A DNA stretch of 64,000 nucleotides from Ktedonobacter racemifer DSM 44963 (GTDB lineage Bacteria; Chloroflexota; Ktedonobacteria; Ktedonobacterales; Ktedonobacteraceae): assembly GCF_000178855.1 (NCBI RefSeq), contig NZ_ADVG01000003.1, positions 2,217,317 through 2,281,316 on the forward strand. Reading direction: 5' to 3'. The translations under genes were made by a program, and so were the position numbers. The notes beneath the pieces were generated by a model. The model was not told the origin of the DNA. It was given only the letters and a program-made list of their open reading frames with translations, and did no database searches. Positions 1-8,948 of the stretch are shown piece after piece; the stretch's first letter is position 1; the number at the start of each line of letters is the position of its first letter.

Positions 1-291
1 TCGACTTCGCGCTGGGGCATTATTGGTAAGACTGGTACTGCTGAGATTGGACCTGGACAGCATGCTCATGGCTGGTTGATTACTCAGGCACCTTACAACT
101 ACCAACAAACTGATAAGATGCCTGCTCTGACAATTGTCGCGATGAAAGAGAATGGTGGTGAGGGTGCAGATGCCGTCGGTCCCGTGATTACCGCCACCTA
201 TAACGACATCTTTGACCAGGGTTTGGTGAAGGCGGATCAGCCACCTCCTCCTCCAGCAGGATACTGCTACACTAACCGTCTACTTCAGTAG
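1..291 (+). CDS. Penicillin-binding protein, C-terminal end (partial)
   Basis: The reading frame is open from the first base and ends with TAG at 289-291, so this is the 3' end of a gene starting outside the window. It contains KTGTAE, the third conserved motif (KTG) of the serine transpeptidase domain of penicillin-binding proteins, followed by a short tail with a proline run. Known for the family: these enzymes cross-link peptidoglycan outside the cytoplasmic membrane. The active-site SxxK and SxN motifs would lie upstream and cannot be seen. The ~60 residues after KTG fit the end of a transpeptidase fold. Whether it is a class A, class B or FtsI/MrdA-type protein cannot be decided from this piece. 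Confidence 0.85.
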   Translation, partial: STSRWGIIGKTGTAEIGPGQHAHGWLITQAPYNYQQTDKMPALTIVAMKENGGEGADAVGPVITATYNDIFDQGLVKADQPPPPPAGYCYTNRLLQ

Positions 292-316
292 AACGGCTGT
301 GCAAGTCAAAAGACAT

Positions 317-358
317 CCAATACGACGCTTCGCCAAGGGTAAGGGGGTGTCGTATTGG
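317..358. terminator. Hairpin after the penicillin-binding protein gene
   Basis: A 10-bp perfect stem (317-326 with 349-358, arm CCAATACGAC) lies 25 bp after the stop codon of the penicillin-binding protein gene. No clear T-run follows on either strand, so it is only a possible terminator between two convergent genes. Confidence 0.4.
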
Positions 359-411
359 CGAGAAGTCCTGAGTAGATACGTTTGCGGTCCTTTATCTGAC
401 TACCACTTGAT

Positions 412-1182
412 TTACTCGCGCGTCAGAGTAAGGAGGCGCTGCACTGCCTGCTCATACGCGGCTGGCACCTCCACCATCGGCGTGTGGCCTGAGTCCAGCA
501 GACGTAATTCAGCGTGCGGCAGGTGTTCTACCAGGAATTCGGCGTGAGCAATCGTTCGCGCCTGGTCATGTGTCCCATGCACGACGACGGTGGGCATCGT
601 AAGCTTCGGCAGGTCACCCGCCAGGTCGACCATAGATTGGCTGGTGAGCACTTGCAGGGCCGCTTCACGCGATACACGACCAGCATAGGCGAGGAGACGT
701 TGCATAAATGCCTGCTCCGGCTGGTAATAGAAGCTACGGCGCAAGAGACGCTGGTGAAACTCCGTCCCTCCGCCCGCCTCTATGGCCTTGATGATGCTCG
801 TTATATCCCCATGCCCATGGGTATTGGCTCCGGTATCGATGAGCAGCAGACCGCTCACGAGCGAAGGTTCGGTGAGCGCAGCGACCAGTGCGATAGGGCC
901 TCCGGTTGAATGTCCCGCGATCAGAGCCGGGCCAAGGTCCAGTTCACGAAGGAGCGCGGCGACACGCCTTCCAAGCGTTGGAATGTCCCACGGGCCGGGA
1001 GAGGTCATCCAGGATATAGGCAGGAGTTGCAGGTCTGGAAAGAGTGTTTCATCCAACAGGTCAAAGACTTCGGGCGAACAATAGGTCCCCGGTACGCAAA
1101 GCAAGACCTGGCATCCCGTGATGGGCTTACGGGTTAATTCAAGATGAGACGAGAACATAGTTCTTGTTCGCGTTGCTCCCAT
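412..1182 (-). CDS. Alpha/beta hydrolase
   Basis: A hydrolase of about 256 residues of the alpha/beta fold. The nucleophile elbow GHSTGG (Ser) is in the first half, an acidic residue follows in GTHDQAR, and the catalytic His is in DSGHTP near the C-terminus, all in the usual order. The frame is open for another 111 residues upstream, but that stretch has odd composition (a run of Cys, low complexity) and no family similarity, so I prefer the ATG at 1180-1182, which has a GAGGAG about 16 bases upstream. An ATG at 1156-1158 is an alternative. Substrate unknown; the family includes esterases, lipases and haloperoxidase-like enzymes. It converges on the penicillin-binding protein gene. Confidence 0.8.
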   Translation of the reverse strand: MGATRTRTMFSSHLELTRKPITGCQVLLCVPGTYCSPEVFDLLDETLFPDLQLLPISWMTSPGPWDIPTLGRRVAALLRELDLGPALIAGHSTGGPIALVAALTEPSLVSGLLLIDTGANTHGHGDITSIIKAIEAGGGTEFHQRLLRRSFYYQPEQAFMQRLLAYAGRVSREAALQVLTSQSMVDLAGDLPKLTMPTVVVHGTHDQARTIAHAEFLVEHLPHAELRLLDSGHTPMVEVPAAYEQAVQRLLTLTRE

Positions 1183-1549
1183 GTCAACATTGACGTAGCT
1201 CCTCATGAAGCGAGTAGCATCGCAGCAGCAGCAGCATGCTAATATTGAAAGATATAGATAAAGACGGCAATATTTAATCTGAATATCTCGATCAAATGCT
1301 TGCCAAGAAGGAGCCAAGTCAGATAGAGGTGGTTTTATTATGTAGAAATGTGATAGTAGTGCTAAGGAAAAGATAGGAAGTAAATTCCTTCTGGTATCGC
1401 ATTGATGAGTATATGCATAATATTTCTTAAATTCAATATTGTCAAGAAGGAATAATTCCTGAAACTGTTCAGACTTGACCCAAGGAAGATTTCGTAGTGC
1501 CCACGGGTTGGGCACCGAGATAGAGAAAGTGCTGGAAAAGCCTCAGTCT
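1183..1549. other. AT-rich intergenic stretch
   Basis: About 370 bases between two minus-strand genes. It is AT-rich compared with its neighbours. An open frame runs through it as an upstream extension of the hydrolase, but without recognisable protein features. I see no RNA gene, repeat or clear promoter in it. Confidence 0.5.
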
Positions 1550-1828
1550 TCAACTGCTCTCTTCTGTGAGAAGCCTCTTCCTGATCAGTTTAGACACCAG
1601 CCACCAGGGAAGGAACGCGAACAGCACAAACGCCACGAAGAAAACAAACAATCCTAGGAAAGGGTAACTTGGAGAATCGCTGAGCCAGAACTCCATTTGC
1701 CAGAATCCCATTCGGAAGAGCAACTGCTCGAGCCAATTCATTGCTAGTGGATGGAATACGTCAAACACTATCATGGCAACTAGCGCGATGATCCCTCCCA
1801 CAAACGCGCCTGGGAGCGTGATTCCCAT
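1550..1828 (-). CDS. Small membrane protein, unknown function
   Basis: A 92-residue protein with two clear hydrophobic segments (about residues 5-25, and a second, strongly aromatic one at about 53-78) separated by a short amphipathic part, ending in a basic tail (KLIRKR). This predicts a two-span inner-membrane protein. It matches no family that I recognise. Its upstream region is cut by the left end of the IS6-type element 50 bp away, so its native promoter may be lost. Confidence 0.6.
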   Translation of the reverse strand: MGITLPGAFVGGIIALVAMIVFDVFHPLAMNWLEQLLFRMGFWQMEFWLSDSPSYPFLGLFVFFVAFVLFAFLPWWLVSKLIRKRLLTEESS

Positions 1829-1879
1829 GATCAGATCCTGAATTTTTACATAATCGGAACGTGCCTGGGCGAGCCTGGC

Positions 1880-2716
1880 GGTTGTGTTGCAAGAAATAAA
1901 CTGATCTGCTACAGTGGAGAGAAAAGAGCCAAAAAGGATCAGATATGACCGAGCAACACCCGTTCAAATGGCGTCACTTCCAGACCGACGTTATTCTCTT
2001 GTGCGTCAGGTGGTACTTGCGCTATTCGCTCAGCTACAGAGATCTCGAAGAAATCATGCTGGAACGGGGATTGCATGTCGATCATACCACGATTTATCGG
2101 TGGGTCCAGCAGTATGCTCCAGAACTGGAGAAACGCTGCCATCTCCATTTGAAGCCCACAACCGACTCGTGGCGCGTTGACGAGACGTACATCAAGATCA
2201 AGAAAGAGTGGATGTACCTGTATAGGGCGGTTGATTCAGAGGGAAACACGCTCGATTTTTGGCTGAGCTCAACCAGAGATGGGGAAGCCGCCAAGCACTT
2301 CTTTGTGAAAACCCTCTCCGCCTCTCATACGAGCTCGCCACGGGTCATCAACGTCGATAAAAATGCTGCCTATCCCAAAGCCTTCAATGACCTCAAAGCA
2401 GCTGGAATCATCTCTGAACGTTGTGAGTTGCGGCAAATCAAGTACCTCAATAACGTGATTGAGCAAGACCATCGGTTCATCAAACGGTTGACGAAACCAG
2501 GGATGGGCTTTTTCACCTTCGAGACCGCCTGGCGAACCTTACAAGGATACGAGATGATGAACAGGCTGAGGAAAGGGCAAGTACAAGGGGTGGCAAAAGG
2601 AGATGTCGGAGGGCAGGTCGCGTTGGTTGCCACGCTGTTTGGAGTGGCCGTGTAAGAACGATTGTGATGAACAATCACGTCCAGTTTCTTCCTTTGCGAT
2701 TTCTTGCAACACAACC
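1880..2716 (+). mobile_element. IS6-family insertion sequence
   Basis: An 837-bp element with perfect 18-bp terminal inverted repeats GGTTGTGTTGCAAGAAAT at 1880-1897 and, inverted, at 2699-2716. Between them lies a single transposase gene. The ends resemble the usual IS6/IS26 ends. The bases outside the two ends do not match, so no 8-bp target duplication is present. This fits adjacent deletion or recombination after insertion: the gene at its right edge is a decapitated marR. Confidence 0.9.
1945..2655 (+). CDS. IS6-family transposase (DDE)
   Basis: A 236-residue transposase of normal IS6-family length. The N-terminal part has the helix-turn-helix region (SYRDLEEIMLERG, then HTTIYRWVQQYAPE), followed by the catalytic Asp in DSWRVDETYIKI, the second Asp in NVDKNAAY and the Glu region near VIEQDHRFIKR. 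All three acidic positions are present and the frame is intact, so the enzyme is probably active. It acts on the terminal repeats of its own element by replicative transposition, as known for the family. Confidence 0.93.
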   Translation: MTEQHPFKWRHFQTDVILLCVRWYLRYSLSYRDLEEIMLERGLHVDHTTIYRWVQQYAPELEKRCHLHLKPTTDSWRVDETYIKIKKEWMYLYRAVDSEGNTLDFWLSSTRDGEAAKHFFVKTLSASHTSSPRVINVDKNAAYPKAFNDLKAAGIISERCELRQIKYLNNVIEQDHRFIKRLTKPGMGFFTFETAWRTLQGYEMMNRLRKGQVQGVAKGDVGGQVALVATLFGVAV

Positions 2717-2945
2717 CCAGGTAGATCGCCGAATTGTTCGGCTTTCCCTCACATCCGAAGGGCGTGAGATCGTTCATCAGCTTGACCCTGTGGTGATCGC
2801 TTTTAATGAACGTTCCCTCCATGGCTTCTCGCCGGAGCAACAACAGACCCTTCAGGAACAGTTGCGTCAGATTGTGTCTAATGTGGTTCTTGAAACTGGG
2901 TCTGGCCCCGACGATCTGGTTCAGCCGCAACACGAGAAAAACTAA
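2717..2945 (+). pseudogene. marR-type regulator remnant (C-terminal third)
   Basis: Directly after the IS6 right end the frame reads DRRIVRLSLTSEGREIV, which is the end of the winged-helix wing and the start of the C-terminal dimerisation helix of MarR-family repressors, and continues to a stop at 2943-2945. The DNA-binding N-terminal two thirds are missing and are not found left of the element, where an unrelated minus-strand gene lies. The gene is therefore dead. Loss of the 5' part together with absent target duplications points to an IS6-mediated deletion. Confidence 0.8.
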
Positions 2946-3061
2946 AGAGAGTCAAGCAAGAGAGGTAGAGGAAGCTTCATCCCGCTCAGCCTTTGTTGAA
3001 GTAAATGTACTCAAATTCTCATAGAGAAGGAGACAAAGAGACGACAACCTTGGTCGAAACC

Positions 3062-3493
3062 ATGTCCCTCAAAGAGAGAATGATCGAAACGATCGCAACG
3101 TATGTTCAGCAATATGTCGATGCGCACTGGCAGGAGGTCGTGGAACAACATCGATCAGCCTTGGAGGCGATTTTTGCTCGAGCAGCCGAGCAGGTCTATG
3201 CGAGATATAGCCAGGAACTGTTCCAACCACTGTCTGCTGAACTCAAACAAGCGGGCCTGACCTGTGATCCAGGCTTTCCAGGAACGATCCCATTCTCACG
3301 AGAGCAATGGGGGCCGCAGGAAGAGCGAGAACGTCGCTTCTGGTGCGTGCTGTGCCAGGAAAATGAAGACATTCTGGGCACACTGCTCATCTGCTACTTC
3401 CACGACCATACCCAGTTTCGCATTCCTCGTTCGCCACTCATGCTGGCAAGCGAGCAAACCAATCATATCGTCATTGCACTGATGGTTGAGTGA
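3062..3493 (+). CDS. Hypothetical protein
   Basis: About 143 residues from the ATG at 3062. The frame also offers an ATG at 3005 and a TTG at 3050, the latter 16 bases after a GAAGGAGA. The N-terminal half is rich in charged helices, the C-terminal half is mixed and contains two Cys (CVLC), then HDHTQFRIPRS. I recognise no family. It sits alone between the marR remnant and a nitroreductase-like gene on the same strand. It could once have been part of the operon controlled by the lost MarR protein, but that is only inference. Confidence 0.55.
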   Translation: MSLKERMIETIATYVQQYVDAHWQEVVEQHRSALEAIFARAAEQVYARYSQELFQPLSAELKQAGLTCDPGFPGTIPFSREQWGPQEERERRFWCVLCQENEDILGTLLICYFHDHTQFRIPRSPLMLASEQTNHIVIALMVE

Positions 3494-3666
3494 TCCACAT
3501 TTCCAGATTTGCAAGCATCATAAACTGAAAAAAGCAATCAGCCTTGCTAAACACACCATATCCTTATCAGCGACAAGCGCTGGAAGAGATACTGTTCATC
3601 CTCGAAGCTCTCTGCACATCTGCGGGGAACACGCGAGCAGAACGACAAGAAAGAAGAGAGCATCTC

Positions 3667-4158
3667 ATGGCAAAAACCTATAACTCCTCATTTACTTTTC
3701 GTCTGGGGCTCTTCATCACAAGGACCATGCTGCGTGTAGGCATGAGCATGGGCGGTATGACCCTGCTCACTGTACGCGGTCGCAAAAGCGGCCAGCTTCG
3801 TACCACGCCAGTGACCATCGTGAAACAGAACGGACAGCGATGGATCACTGCCCCGTTCGGTGCCGTCAATTGGGTGCGCAACCTACGGGCGGCAGGGGTA
3901 GCCACGCTGAGGGTTGGTCGTCACACAGAAACGGTTTCTGCGACCGAGTTATCCACCAAGGAAGCCGCACTCGTTCTGAAAGAACATCTTGACAGCTTTC
4001 CCTCTTTTATTCGACAGTATTACAACGTCACCCCAGCTTCTTCACTGGAGGAGTTTGAGGTGGAAGCGCCGCGTCACCCCGTTTTTCTCGTCAAAAGTCT
4101 ATCCGAGTGGCAAGGCGCGGAGAGAAATGCTCCTGAAGGAAAGGCTCTGTTTTCATGA
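3667..4158 (+). CDS. F420/deazaflavin-dependent nitroreductase (DDN)-family protein
   Basis: 163 residues from the ATG at 3667, preceded by AAGAGAG at a good distance; an upstream extension of the frame to 3544 has no family similarity. The segment TVRGRKSGQLRTTPVTIV followed by W-ITAPFGAVNWVRNLRAAG is typical of the DDN (Rv3547-like) split-beta-barrel family, whose members bind F420 or flavin and reduce nitro compounds or quinones. Cofactor and substrate here are unknown. The protein is of normal length and shows no signal peptide. Confidence 0.8.
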   Translation: MAKTYNSSFTFRLGLFITRTMLRVGMSMGGMTLLTVRGRKSGQLRTTPVTIVKQNGQRWITAPFGAVNWVRNLRAAGVATLRVGRHTETVSATELSTKEAALVLKEHLDSFPSFIRQYYNVTPASSLEEFEVEAPRHPVFLVKSLSEWQGAERNAPEGKALFS

Positions 4159-4482
4159 GCAATACTAGCACAACGAACACGATCAGATCGAACTGAGTAG
4201 GAGCGGAGGTAGCGTGGCTCCCATACACATGCGGCCTGCCGGTTTTACCGAGCGCGCCTCTCTACCAGATCGTGCACCTGCACGCCAATTCAGGCTCCGC
4301 GATACTCTTACGTCTTGAAAAGAAGCCTGGAATCGGCCCTTGCGAAAGGGAGACGAGAACGTCTCCCTGAACGAATCAATGGTTTGCCGTTTGTACATCT
4401 CTGAGTGCTTTGCGGCAAACCTTTTTGAGACAAAGAACACGTACAGTCCTCTTCCTCATCTCGCACGAGCGGCTTGTGAGTA
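4159..4482. other. Gene-free stretch before the split transposase
   Basis: About 320 bases with no convincing gene. It contains a local inverted repeat around GGGAGACGAGAACGTCTCCC (near 4350-4370). It should hold the left end of the transposon that encodes the split transposase, but I could not find a matching inverted repeat beyond 7599. Confidence 0.4.
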
Positions 4483-5899
4483 ATGAGGCTTGTCCATGGT
4501 AATTCCTTTAGCAAAGAGGCGATGGCAAGAAAACATAGTCGTCCTGAAGCAACACAACAATGCCTGCTTGTACCCCTGCATGAGCAGTGCTGGGAGTGCG
4601 GAAAGCGGTTGTGGGTAGCATCCTCTGCTGTTCGCACGGTGACCACCCTCGACCGTTTGTGCCAACTCACGCTCAAAATTCGCCGCTGTCAAAATCCATC
4701 CTGTGGATGGTATCATCGATCCTACCGTCCAGAGGAGGAAGGGCACTGGGCCTTGCCTCATGGGGAGTTCGGCCTCGATGTGATCGCGCTGATTGGCGCG
4801 CTTCGCTACACGCATCACCGCAGCGTTCCAGAAATCCACCGAGAGTTGCTCGCACGCAGTGTACTGATATCTGAACGCACTGTGACGAATTTGCTCGCAC
4901 GCTATGAAGAGTTAGTGACACTCCATCTGACAGACCAGGCGCGCTTGCGTCAACGTCTCTTGCCCCAAGGCTTCGTGATTTTGGCTCTGGATGGGTTACA
5001 ACCAGATGTGGGGCACGAAGTGCTGTGGGTTCTCCGCGATTGTCCCTCTGGTGAAGTGTTGTTGGCTCGTAGTTTACTCAGTGCCAGTGAAGCCGATCTC
5101 GCAGCGCTGCTGCGCGAGGTACAAGCTTCCCTCCCGGTACCCATTCGCGGCGTTGTGACGGATGGTCAACACTCCATTCGTAACGCTGTTCAGACGGTTC
5201 TGCCGGATATCCCACATCAGTTATGTCATTTCCACTACTTGCGCGAGGCGGCCAAACCTGTCTATGAGGCCGATCGTCATGCGAAAAAGGAATTGAAGAA
5301 GCAGCTTCGTGGCATTCGCCCTATTGAACGAGGTCTGGAAAAACGAACAGACACCGAGGCGCAAGCTATTCGAGGCTATTGTCTCGCGGTGCGAAGTGCA
5401 CTCACTGACGATGGACGACCACCGCTCTCCGCTTCGGGTCTCAAATTACAGGAACGCATGACCGCTCTTCTCGCCTCACTCACAAGCGTGGTTGAAAAAA
5501 GGGGGCGCTTGCCACGTGAGTTAGAACGTTTGCAGTCGATGCTGACTAAAGGATTAATGGCAACAAGATCCCTGTGGTCAGATGTCCAAACCGGCTATCA
5601 TTGGGTGTATCGAGCCGCGCATATCCTCTCGAATGATGAAAAACTGAAGGGAGCACAGGTTCGGCAACGCTATGAGGAGCTTCTTGACTCCATGGCGGAC
5701 GTTTCAACTTCCTCTGAGGCGCTCGCTACGATGCTGACCACCTTTCGTAAAGTCACCGCCAGTTATTGGCCCGGATTGTTTCACCCAAAACGCCGCAGGA
5801 TGCCCCTGCCCTTTCAGGCATGGGGAGGAATGCGGCGTTCCTTTGTCGGTGGCTTGGGTGGAATACGCCGTAGACATTCTCTCATCTGCTCATGTATTG

Positions 5900-5929
5900 T
5901 TGACAGTCAGATGAAAACTATGGTATAAT
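5900..5929 (+). promoter_or_regulatory. Near-consensus promoter of tnpB
   Basis: TTGACA at 5900-5905 and TATAAT at 5924-5929, separated by 18 bases, directly before the ATG at 5937. Transcription should start at about the start codon itself, so the mRNA would be leaderless. Confidence 0.7.
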
Positions 5930-5936
5930 TTAGCGT

Positions 5937-7169
5937 ATGCAAACGGTAGTAACAGCGAAACTCAAATTGAATACAACGCCCGAGCAATTCAAGGCATTAC
6001 GTACAACGCAACTGGCGTATCGGGATTCTCTCAACTATGTGAGCCAGTACGCCTTTGCGCATGGCAAGATGAGCAATGCTGTTCGTTTGCAAGATGCCAC
6101 CTACGAAGAGATCCGCCTCCGTTTTCATCTGCCTTCGCAAATGGCCTGTTCTGTTCCTCGCCAAGTTGGAGCCTCGTATAAAACCCTCTGGACAAAGGTC
6201 AAGAACAATGCTGTTCATCGTAAGGAAGGGAAGACCAAGAAACGCTACAAAGGGCTTGATAAGGCTCCCTAGTTCATCTCCCCCACGTTGACCTATCAGT
6301 ACAAGAAAGACTACACCTTCAAGAAAGAGCAGCAGGTGAGCATCCTGACCCTTGAGGGACGTGTTATCGTGCCCTATACTGGCTACAATAAGCATGTGGC
6401 ATTGATCCAGCGTGGAGCGGAGATTGGTGCATCTAAACTCTGGTATGACAAGCCCAAGAAACAATTTTACCTCCTTGTCTCTCTTGAAATTGAGACGGCT
6501 GATCCTACACCTGAAACACACAAGCAAGTCGTTGGCGTGGATGTGGGGATGCGATACCTTGCCGTCACGGCGACGATGCAAGGGGATTGCACCTTCCATT
6601 CAGGCAAACAGATTGTCCCCAAGGCAAACCACTACGCACGACTGAGAAAACGTCTGCAAAAGAAAGGCACTCGTTCAGCGACAAGAAGGCTCGTTGCCAT
6701 CAGTGGACGAGAGAGACGGTTGAAGCAGAATACCAATCATGTCGTGAGTAAGCGGATTGTCCAACAGCACCCTCAAAGCTTGATTGGACTGGAGCATCTG
6801 ACAGACATTCGAGAGCGTACCAAACGACGCAAAGGCAAAAATGCAAAACAGCGAAAAGCCAATCGTACCTTCTCCAAATGGTCCTTCGCTGAGTTGCATA
6901 GCATGATTGCCTATAAAGCGCTCTTACATCGAAGTATGGCGATCAAGGTCGATGCCAACTACACCTCGCAAGCGTGCCCCAAATGTGGGCACACCTGCAA
7001 AGAGAATAGACCCAACAAAGGATTGCTCTTCGTCTGTCAGAATTGTCAGTACACGCTCCATGCCGATCTGGTTGGTGCAAGAAACATTGCGATGCGAACG
7101 CTTCTTATCCGGCAAGACTGGAGAGGAACGGGCCTCTTGTCAGTACGCGCCTTCTGTGTCGGACGATGA
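5937..7169 (+). pseudogene. tnpB: tnpB (RNA-guided nuclease family) with an in-frame TAG
   Basis: One frame from 5937 to 7169, interrupted only by TAG at 6270-6272 after residue 111. The rest is complete: RuvC-like Asp in VGVDVGMRYLAV, Glu in IGLEHLTDIRE, the Cys4 zinc ribbon CPKCGH...CQNCQ and the last Asp in LHADLVGARNIA. Known for the family: TnpB is a small nuclease guided by an RNA made from the element's right end, the ancestor of Cas12. Here the protein is probably broken, unless the amber codon is read through or the second part is made from an internal start near 6288. Confidence 0.85.
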
Positions 7170-7728
7170 AGCCAAAGCCGCACGCCTGAAAAGGTATGCT
7201 GAATTGCGGTGGAGTTCAGACACAACTCCAAGCCCTCGGCTTTAGCCGTAGGGTACTGACTGTTACGATGTGCCTGATCTTCCTCGCACCAACAATGACC
7301 TGGAGCACTATTTTGGTTCGGCCCGGCACTCTGAGCGACGAGCAACTGGGCGAAAGAGTGCTTCTCCTGGTCTGGTTGCACGCGGACCTGTTCGTGTCAT
7401 CGCTCTGGTTGCTTCCTGCCACCATCACTTCACCAGCGATGACCTTCATCTCACAGATATCTCTCGCTGGCATACCCTGCGCAATGAACTGGACTATCGC
7501 CAGATGATACAGCGTGATCGCACTCGCTTTCGCAAATCTCCTGAAGCGTATTTAGCTGCCCTTGAAGAAATGCTCCTCACTGAAAGATTGCCGACATAGA
7601 AAAAAATGCTGTTGGAAACGCTGGAAGATAGCTTGTCAGGCTCAGCTAAAATAGGATACGATAGCAGAGAGTCCGCAAGCAGACGTACGGCAAACAACAC
7701 AGATAGAACAACTCAGACGAAAGGGCCC

Positions 7729-8403
7729 ATGAGTACCATATCCACCAATACGCTTTACCTGGTTCGACATGGCGAAAATCTCGCAAACATTACCAAAGAA
7801 TTTTCCTATAAACTCGTTGACTATTCCTTAACACCGAAAGGCGTCCTGCAGGCCGAGCAGACCTCAATCTTTCTCAAGGATCTACCACTTGACGCCATCT
7901 ATGCCTCGCCCCTGAAACGCGCTGCCGAAACCGGGGAGATTATCGCCAGACCACATCATCTCCCGGTAGAGATCGTCGAAGATTTTCGCGAAATCAACGT
8001 CGGAGATCTGGAAAAAATGGCACCCACGCTCGAAAACTGGAATCGCTATGGTCAGATCTACACAGCCTGGGCCAACGGCCACCCGGAAGAACGTTTTCCC
8101 GGTGGCGAAAATTTTCTGGAATTGATTGAACGTTCACGCCGGGGATTGCTGACAGCCATACACGAACGCTCGAATCAACGGATTCTTATTGCTGCACACG
8201 GTGGCATTTTCATAAAGCTAGTCAATTACTTCTGCCGGGAAGCAAACGCACAACCTGACTACAGGCTAATGCATAATTGCTCAATCACTGAGATTGAACT
8301 GACGAACAACAACGGTGAAATGCATGGCGAACTACGCGCCTGGGCCAGTATCAGCCACCTCTCCGGGGAAGCTGCCGATGTGATTGAGCTTCCCCCGATT
8401 TGA
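7729..8403 (+). CDS. Histidine phosphatase family protein
   Basis: 224 residues from the ATG at 7729. The frame is open upstream to 7606 but that part overlaps the transposase end region and has no similarity. The motif LVRHGE with the catalytic His is at residues 12-17, Arg and Glu positions follow in SPLKRAAETGEII and DFREINVGDLE, and the second His is in AAHGGIF. These are the four-residue catalytic pocket of the phosphoglycerate mutase/acid phosphatase superfamily, which transfers phosphate through a phospho-histidine. The substrate cannot be told. The gene is solitary. Confidence 0.85.
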   Translation: MSTISTNTLYLVRHGENLANITKEFSYKLVDYSLTPKGVLQAEQTSIFLKDLPLDAIYASPLKRAAETGEIIARPHHLPVEIVEDFREINVGDLEKMAPTLENWNRYGQIYTAWANGHPEERFPGGENFLELIERSRRGLLTAIHERSNQRILIAAHGGIFIKLVNYFCREANAQPDYRLMHNCSITEIELTNNNGEMHGELRAWASISHLSGEAADVIELPPI

Positions 8404-8429
8404 TAGAGTCCCCAAAGCTGAGATATACT

Positions 8430-8562
8430 ACCGCTGGTTTGTTGACTTCGGATTTCGCTGTACTTTAATTAAGCTCACCAAAGAGTGACGAACTGAGCTT
8501 CTCTTGCGGAGGCATGTTCATTTGCGATGAGACGTGATTTCCGGAGTCGACAAACCAGCGGT
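8430..8562. repeat. MITE-like element (133 bp)
   Basis: Terminal inverted repeats of about 23 bp with two mismatches: ACCGCTGGTTTGTTGACTT at the left and its complement ending in CAAACCAGCGGT at the right (8540-8562). No coding capacity. This fits a miniature inverted-repeat element. It lies 26 bp after the histidine phosphatase gene. Confidence 0.65.
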
Positions 8563-8751
8563 CATTCCCATGAAACGAATTGACCTCTCAGGCTGTCTCA
8601 GAGCTTAGAGTGTGTTTTGTCCGCGTCAATCTAGTGACCCCTGTAACAGCGTACCCTCCCGGAAGCACGCCTCCCACTAAGAAGCTAAAACCTGATTTGA
8701 ATTTTAAAAATCAATAATCCAAAGAAGAGCGGGAAAGAGATATTTCCTACT
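8563..8751. other. Intergenic DNA
   Basis: No gene. The stretch separates the MITE from the inverted-repeat arm that starts at 8752. Confidence 0.4.
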
Positions 8752-8810
8752 TAGTAAATAGCGTGAATGTTCGACGATTTTTAAGGTGAAACGTAGGAAA
8801 TCGGCGCCAA
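8752..8810 (+). repeat. Outer part of left inverted-repeat arm
   Basis: 59 bp that match the complement of 13550-13608 with a single mismatch. It ends in GCCAA, the 5-bp target of the IS701-like element inserted right behind it. The arm continues on the other side of that insertion at 11421. Confidence 0.85.
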
Positions 8811-8948
8811 CACTACAGTCGCACTTGTTAACTCAGCAATAAGAACCAGAAAAGTATAAGAAAAGCAACATCATTATCTTCTTCCAGATGTGGCAATCTG
8901 TAGGTGTGAAACCTGAAATCAGATAGCGACATCTAAAAGGAGAAGAAG

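Larger units (their letters stand above)
5785..7260 (+). mobile_element. IS200/IS605-type element, tnpB only
   Basis: The borders are set to the base by the interrupted transposase reading frame: host DNA ends with TTTCAC at 5779-5784 and resumes with TGTTAC at 7261. The left end has a hairpin (around GCCGCAGGATG to GGAATGCGGC), the right end a hairpin AAGCCCTCGGCTTTAGCCG and ends in CTGAC. There is no target duplication and no inverted terminal repeat, as expected for IS200/IS605 elements that insert 3' of a short target. No tnpA is present, so movement would need a transposase in trans. Confidence 0.85.
4483..7599 (+). pseudogene. DDE transposase gene split by a tnpB element
   Basis: Two pieces, 4483-5784 and 7261-7599, read as one protein once the 1476 bp between them are removed: ...YWPGLFH joins CYDVPDLPRTNNDLEHYFG in frame. 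The joined protein is about 545 residues. It has an N-terminal Cys pair region (CWECGKR), an Asp in LALDGLQPDVGHEVLWVL, a second Asp in VVTDGQHSIRNA, the C/H motif LCHFHYLREA and the Glu in NNDLEHYFG, so it resembles the MULE/IS256-like DDE group. I cannot name the IS family with certainty. The start could also be the ATG at 4522. As it stands the gene is disrupted. Confidence 0.8.

Noticed and set aside
1183..1515. N-terminal extension of the alpha/beta hydrolase (111 residues)
   Set aside because: AT-rich DNA, runs of Cys and Tyr, no family similarity; a standard-length hydrolase starts at 1182 or 1158.
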